A DNA stretch of 64,000 nt. Origin: Nocardioides mangrovi (lineage in GTDB: Bacteria > Actinomycetota > Actinomycetes > Propionibacteriales > Nocardioidaceae). Position numbers and translations under genes: made by a program. The stretch covers positions 62,001 to 126,000 of the forward strand of contig NZ_JAIQZJ010000009.1 of the NCBI RefSeq assembly GCF_020073815.1. Direction: 5' to 3'. The notes beneath the pieces are model-generated. The model saw only the letters and a program-made list of their open reading frames with translations, was not told the origin of the DNA and did not search any database. This document shows, one piece after another, positions 60,879 to 64,000 of this stretch. Within the stretch, counting starts at the first letter, position 1, and each line of letters starts with the position of its first letter.

Positions 60879-63281
60879 TCACCCGAGATCGTCGCGCCAG
60901 TCCTCCCAGGCGCGTCGCAGCACGGTCGGGACCTCGCCGGCGAGGACCTCGTCGAGCAGCGCCACCTGGCCGTCGGTGAGCTCGATCGTGGGCCGCGCGT
61001 GGCCGACCTGCTGGGCGAAGGCCTGGCCGCGGGCCGCCCAGCGCGCGCCCTCGCGCAGGTAGCGCTCGACGTACGGCGCGAGCAGCTCGGCCTGGCCGGC
61101 TACCCAGAGACCGCCGAGCGTCGCCCGGAAGAGCCGGTTGCCGACCGTCGGGTCCGCGGCGACGGCCCAGGCCCCGGCCTTGGCCTCGGGGGTCGGCCGG
61201 GCGGCGAGCGCGGCCGCTGCGCCGAGGTCGGCGTCGGTGCCGGGGTCGCGGCTGCGCTCGGCCTCGACCAGGTCGGCGTCGGCGGCGCCGAGCTCGGCCA
61301 GCCGGCGCACGACCGCCCAGCGGAGGGTCGGGGTGAGCGGGAGCGTGCCGGCGGCGCCGGCGTCGAGCCACTCGCGCAGGCTGCCGGCGTCGGAGGAGGT
61401 CGCCGCGACCCCGGCGGCGAAGGCCAGCGCCCGCTCCGGGGTGGTCGCGTGCAGGAGGCCGGTGCCGCACGCGCCGGCCAGCTCGCCGAGTGCGCCCGGC
61501 ACCGCCGCGGCCGGCAGGCGCAGGGGCAGCACCCGGTCGAGGGTGCGCTCCAGCACCGCCGAGACCAGGGTGACGCTGCGCTCGCCGGGCAGGTGCTGGG
61601 CGACCAGCTCGACGAACGTCGCGGCGTCGAGCGCGCGGGTGTGCACCTGGTCGACGTACATCGTCCAGAGCACGCCGCGGACCAGCTCGTCGTCGATCCG
61701 GCACAGCCCGGTGGCGGCGGCCGCGGCGGTGGCCGGGTCGAGCACGATCCGGGCGAAGGTCTCGCCGTGGCTGTTGGGCACCACGAAGCGGCCCGACAGC
61801 TCGGGCAGCGGCACCGGGTCGTCGGCCACGTCGACGAAGGCGGTGCCGGTCTCGACCCACTGGTCGTCGTACGCCGTCACCCGGATCCGGTGCGGCCGCA
61901 CGCCGTCGCGGTGCACGACCGGGACGTCGCCGTCGCGCTCGACGCGCAGGGTGTCGAAGCCGGTCCGGCGCAGCCACACCTCCACCCACGCGTGCACGTC
62001 GCGGTCGGACGCCTCGTCGAGGGCGGCGACGAAGTCCGCGAGCGTGGCGTTGCCGAAGCGGTGCCGCGTCAGGTAGGCATTCACACCCGCGAGGAACGCG
62101 TCGTCGCCGAGCCAGGTCGCGAGCTGGCGCAGCACGGAGTTGCCCTTGGCGTAGGAGATCGAGTCGAAGATCGTCATCGCCGCGTCGACGTCGGGGACGT
62201 CCTCCGGGTCCGGCGCGACCGGGTGGGTGGACCGGCGCTCGTCGGCGTCGTACGCCGCCGGCTTGCCGCGCGCCTCGTGGCCGACCAGCGCGCCGGGCGT
62301 GCCCGCGCCGTCGGCGGCCACCCGGTAGCCCAGGTAGTCGGCGAAGGACTCCTGGAGCCAGGTGTCCTCCCACCAGGTCATCGTCACCAGGTCGCCGAAC
62401 CACATGTGCGCCATCTCGTGGGCGATCACCGCCGTGCGGAGGAGGCGCAGGTCCTCGGGGACCGCGCCACGCGGCAGCATCTCGTCGCGGTAGGTGACGC
62501 ATCCGGGCATCTCCTGGGCTCCCCAGTTGAGGCCGGGCACGAAGGCCTGGTCGTAGGAGTCGAAGGGGTAGGGCTCGGCGAAGATCTCGGCGTAGTGGTC
62601 GAAGCAGCCGACGGTGACCGCCTTCAGCTCCTCGGCGTCGCGGGCGAGCTCCGTGGCGAGCGACGCCCGCGCGTGCCACGCGAAGTCCAGCCCCGCGTGC
62701 TCCCAGCGCACCGACGCCCAGGGGCCGGCGGCCACCACCAGGAGCGCCGGCGGGATCGGCGGCGTGGTGGCGAACCGCCAGCGCCCGGCGTCCTGCTCGA
62801 CGGTGCGGCCGTTGGCCAGGACGGTCCAGGTCGGGTCGGCGACGACCGTGACGTCGAAGGACGCCTTGAGGTCGTTCTGGTCGAAGCAGGCGTAGACCTT
62901 GTGGGCGATGTCCATGCCCAGGTAGGCGCCGACGTAGGCCTCGCCGTCGGCCGGGTCGACGGTGCGGTGCATGCCGTCGCCGTCGGTGACGTAGGGGAGG
63001 CGGGCGTCGACCTCCACCTCGTTGACCCCGTCGGTGGCGAGGTGGTTGAGGCGGATCCTGCTCCCGTCGTACGTCGCGTCCGCGGCGGCGCCGTTGACCC
63101 GGACCTCGATCTCGACGGCCCCGGTCAGCTCCAGGAAGGTCTGCGACGACGCGGACCGGAAGCGCACCAGTGTCCGGGAGCCGAAGGTCTCCGCGTCGGT
63201 CAGGTCGAGGTCGACCGCGTAGGCCACCTCGGTGAGCTGGGCGGCGCGCTCGCGCGCCTCGTCGAGCGTCAAGGAAGGCAC
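60879..63281 (-). CDS. M1-family aminopeptidase N, divergent substrate motif
   Basis: The 800-residue zinc metallopeptidase has HEMAH at 288-292 and the distal Glu of LQESFADYLG at 311, so zinc binding is intact. The substrate-side motif normally reading GxMEN is GAQEM (254-258), and the usual PDLKA is NDLKA at about 136-140. The N-terminal and C-terminal ERAP1-like domains are present (RYLREGARWAARGQAFAQQ). Changed motif residues may alter specificity; it is probably a paralogue of a main PepN. GTG 63281 is the start. Confidence 0.88.
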   Translation of the reverse strand: MPSLTLDEARERAAQLTEVAYAVDLDLTDAETFGSRTLVRFRSASSQTFLELTGAVEIEVRVNGAAADATYDGSRIRLNHLATDGVNEVEVDARLPYVTDGDGMHRTVDPADGEAYVGAYLGMDIAHKVYACFDQNDLKASFDVTVVADPTWTVLANGRTVEQDAGRWRFATTPPIPPALLVVAAGPWASVRWEHAGLDFAWHARASLATELARDAEELKAVTVGCFDHYAEIFAEPYPFDSYDQAFVPGLNWGAQEMPGCVTYRDEMLPRGAVPEDLRLLRTAVIAHEMAHMWFGDLVTMTWWEDTWLQESFADYLGYRVAADGAGTPGALVGHEARGKPAAYDADERRSTHPVAPDPEDVPDVDAAMTIFDSISYAKGNSVLRQLATWLGDDAFLAGVNAYLTRHRFGNATLADFVAALDEASDRDVHAWVEVWLRRTGFDTLRVERDGDVPVVHRDGVRPHRIRVTAYDDQWVETGTAFVDVADDPVPLPELSGRFVVPNSHGETFARIVLDPATAAAAATGLCRIDDELVRGVLWTMYVDQVHTRALDAATFVELVAQHLPGERSVTLVSAVLERTLDRVLPLRLPAAAVPGALGELAGACGTGLLHATTPERALAFAAGVAATSSDAGSLREWLDAGAAGTLPLTPTLRWAVVRRLAELGAADADLVEAERSRDPGTDADLGAAAALAARPTPEAKAGAWAVAADPTVGNRLFRATLGGLWVAGQAELLAPYVERYLREGARWAARGQAFAQQVGHARPTIELTDGQVALLDEVLAGEVPTVLRRAWEDWRDDLG

Positions 63282-63338
63282 CCGACGACCCTAGAACGTC
63301 CTCGGCCGACTCCGCCCTGCCCGCGAAAGCTCTCCGAT

Positions 63339-63368
63339 TTCACCTCACCGCCGGATCGCCGTTAGTCT
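63339..63368 (+). promoter_or_regulatory. Putative rplY promoter
   Basis: TTCACC (63339-63344), 18 bases, then TAGTCT (63363-63368) followed by TGT, the same -10 stretch as before rplM. The leader would be about 150 bases. It diverges from the aminopeptidase gene. Confidence 0.5.
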
Positions 63369-63524
63369 TGTGCGGTTGCCTCGGCGAGGGAGCGCCCCAG
63401 GCCCCTGGTGGTGCACCGTGATCGACAGGGCTGACTGATCCCCCGGGTTGAGTCGAGCCGTCGCGCCGAGGCCCCGAGACGCAGACACACACGATCAGCC
63501 AGCACGTACGAGGAGACAGACGCG

Positions 63525-64000
63525 ATGAGCGAGAAGATCCAGGCCGAGGCCCGCACCGAGTTCGGCAAGGGTGCCGCCCGCCGCATCCGCCGCGAGGACA
63601 AGGTGCCCGCCGTCATCTACGGCCACGGCAACGAGCCGATCCACGTGACCCTGCCGGGCCACGCCACGATGATGGCCCTCAAGCACGGCGGCGCCAACGC
63701 GCTGCTCGAGCTCGAGATCGATGGCAAGTCCCAGCTGGCGCTGACCAAGCAGGTTCAGGTCGACCCGATCAAGCGCCACCTCGAGCACATCGACTTCGTC
63801 GCCGTGAAGCGCGGCGAGAAGGTCACCGTCGACGTCCCGGTCCACCTCATCGGCGAGGCCGCCCGCGAGACCCTGGTCGTCACCGAGAACGCCACCGTCC
63901 AGATCGAGGCCGAGGCCACCCACATCCCCGAGGCCATCGAGGTCGACATCGAGGGCGCCGAGGTCGGCACCCAGGTCCACGCCTCCGACCTGAAGCTGCC
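63525..64000 (+). CDS. rplY: 50S ribosomal protein L25/general stress protein Ctc (5' part)
   Basis: The first 158 residues are visible; the gene runs off the window. The N-terminal domain (MSEKIQAEARTEFGKGAARRIRRE, VPAVIYGHG) binds 5S rRNA, and the C-terminal TL5-like domain is present (PVHLIGEAARE, IPEAIEVDIEGAEVG). This is the long Ctc-type L25 of actinobacteria. AGGAGA lies before ATG 63525. A pth gene often follows in actinobacteria, but that is outside the window. Confidence 0.95.
   Translation, partial: MSEKIQAEARTEFGKGAARRIRREDKVPAVIYGHGNEPIHVTLPGHATMMALKHGGANALLELEIDGKSQLALTKQVQVDPIKRHLEHIDFVAVKRGEKVTVDVPVHLIGEAARETLVVTENATVQIEAEATHIPEAIEVDIEGAEVGTQVHASDLKL

Noticed and set aside
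58684..62679. Very long minus-strand open frame reaching well past the LicD-like start into the aminopeptidase gene
   Set aside because: In this GC-rich DNA non-coding frames stay open for long distances. The residues upstream of ATG 60849 are an out-of-frame reading of the aminopeptidase and show Arg/Gly/Ala/Pro-rich composition without domains.

Overview
The window is a single stretch of very GC-rich actinobacterial chromosome. Gene order (infA-rpmJ-rpsM-rpsK-rpsD-rpoA-rplQ, rplM-rpsI-glmM, tRNA-Gln/glmU/prs/L25), a mycothiol-type DinB/MDMPI enzyme, many GTG starts, 4-bp GTGA/ATGA overlaps and a DUF222-HNH gene fit an actinomycete of the Nocardioides/Propionibacteriales type. That placement is inferred from protein style and synteny; no database was searched.

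Layout. 1-1743: 3' end of a TerC-family membrane gene and a luciferase-like oxidoreductase. 1744-6057: translation/transcription block infA to rplQ, with hairpins in the rpsD-rpoA and rpoA-rplQ spacers and a strong terminator after rplQ. 6059-11329: genes separating rplQ from truA (ketopantoate-reductase-like, GntR, PfkB kinase, a thioredoxin-reductase-like protein without its CxxC), then truA and an overlapping methyltransferase. 11361-16152: MDMPI-like enzyme, TOPRIM protein, a TetR/SDR divergent pair with two operators, an ECF sigma/DGPF (YCII) pair and a 45-residue protein. 16172-24041: a seven-gene acyl-CoA catabolism operon (two SDRs, an APH-like kinase, four acyl-CoA dehydrogenases) with a divergent TetR. 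24056-25974: small orphan gene, a frameshifted DUF222-HNH gene and a repeat-bearing intergenic region. 25975-35878: aldo/keto reductase, PAP2 protein, secreted hydrolase, a lipoprotein gene bracketed by a direct repeat, ABC-F, double GNAT, a DszC-like flavoprotein, an HtrA protease and MarR. 35939-41680: MFS transporter, a large secreted choice-of-anchor protein with an interrupted DUF11 domain, a HAD phosphatase and citrate synthase. 41953-54501: rplM-rpsI-glmM, coaA/glmS divergent pair, acpS, an AbiEi/DUF559-like protein between two related palindromes, nnr, alr, a hydrolase and a GNAT-TsaE fusion. 54513-64000: ligC, tRNA-Gln(UUG), a DUF2867-like gene, glmU, prs, a LicD/sulfotransferase-like fusion, a divergent M1 aminopeptidase and the start of the L25 gene.

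How the parts work together. Most of the window is housekeeping: ribosome and RNA polymerase subunits, and precursor synthesis for wall and cofactors (glmS-glmM-glmU for UDP-GlcNAc, alr for D-Ala, coaA and acpS for CoA and ACP, prs for PRPP, gltA). Accessory functions lie between these blocks as small regulator-target units: TetR/SDR, TetR/acyl-CoA operon, MarR/MFS and ECF sigma/DGPF. Operator-like palindromes are visible for both TetR pairs and the MarR pair.

No complete mobile element, prophage, CRISPR array or recognised defence island was seen. The most unusual signals are non-coding: paired TetR operators 33 bp apart, an identical 19-bp box in front of both coaA and glmS, a three-armed mutually exclusive hairpin set at 11393-11442, a 46-bp perfect direct repeat around a lipoprotein gene, and two related palindromes flanking the AbiEi-like gene. 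Unusual proteins are the DUF11-interrupting repeat protein, the LicD/sulfotransferase-like fusion, the GNAT-TsaE fusion and the M1 aminopeptidase with an altered GxMEN motif.
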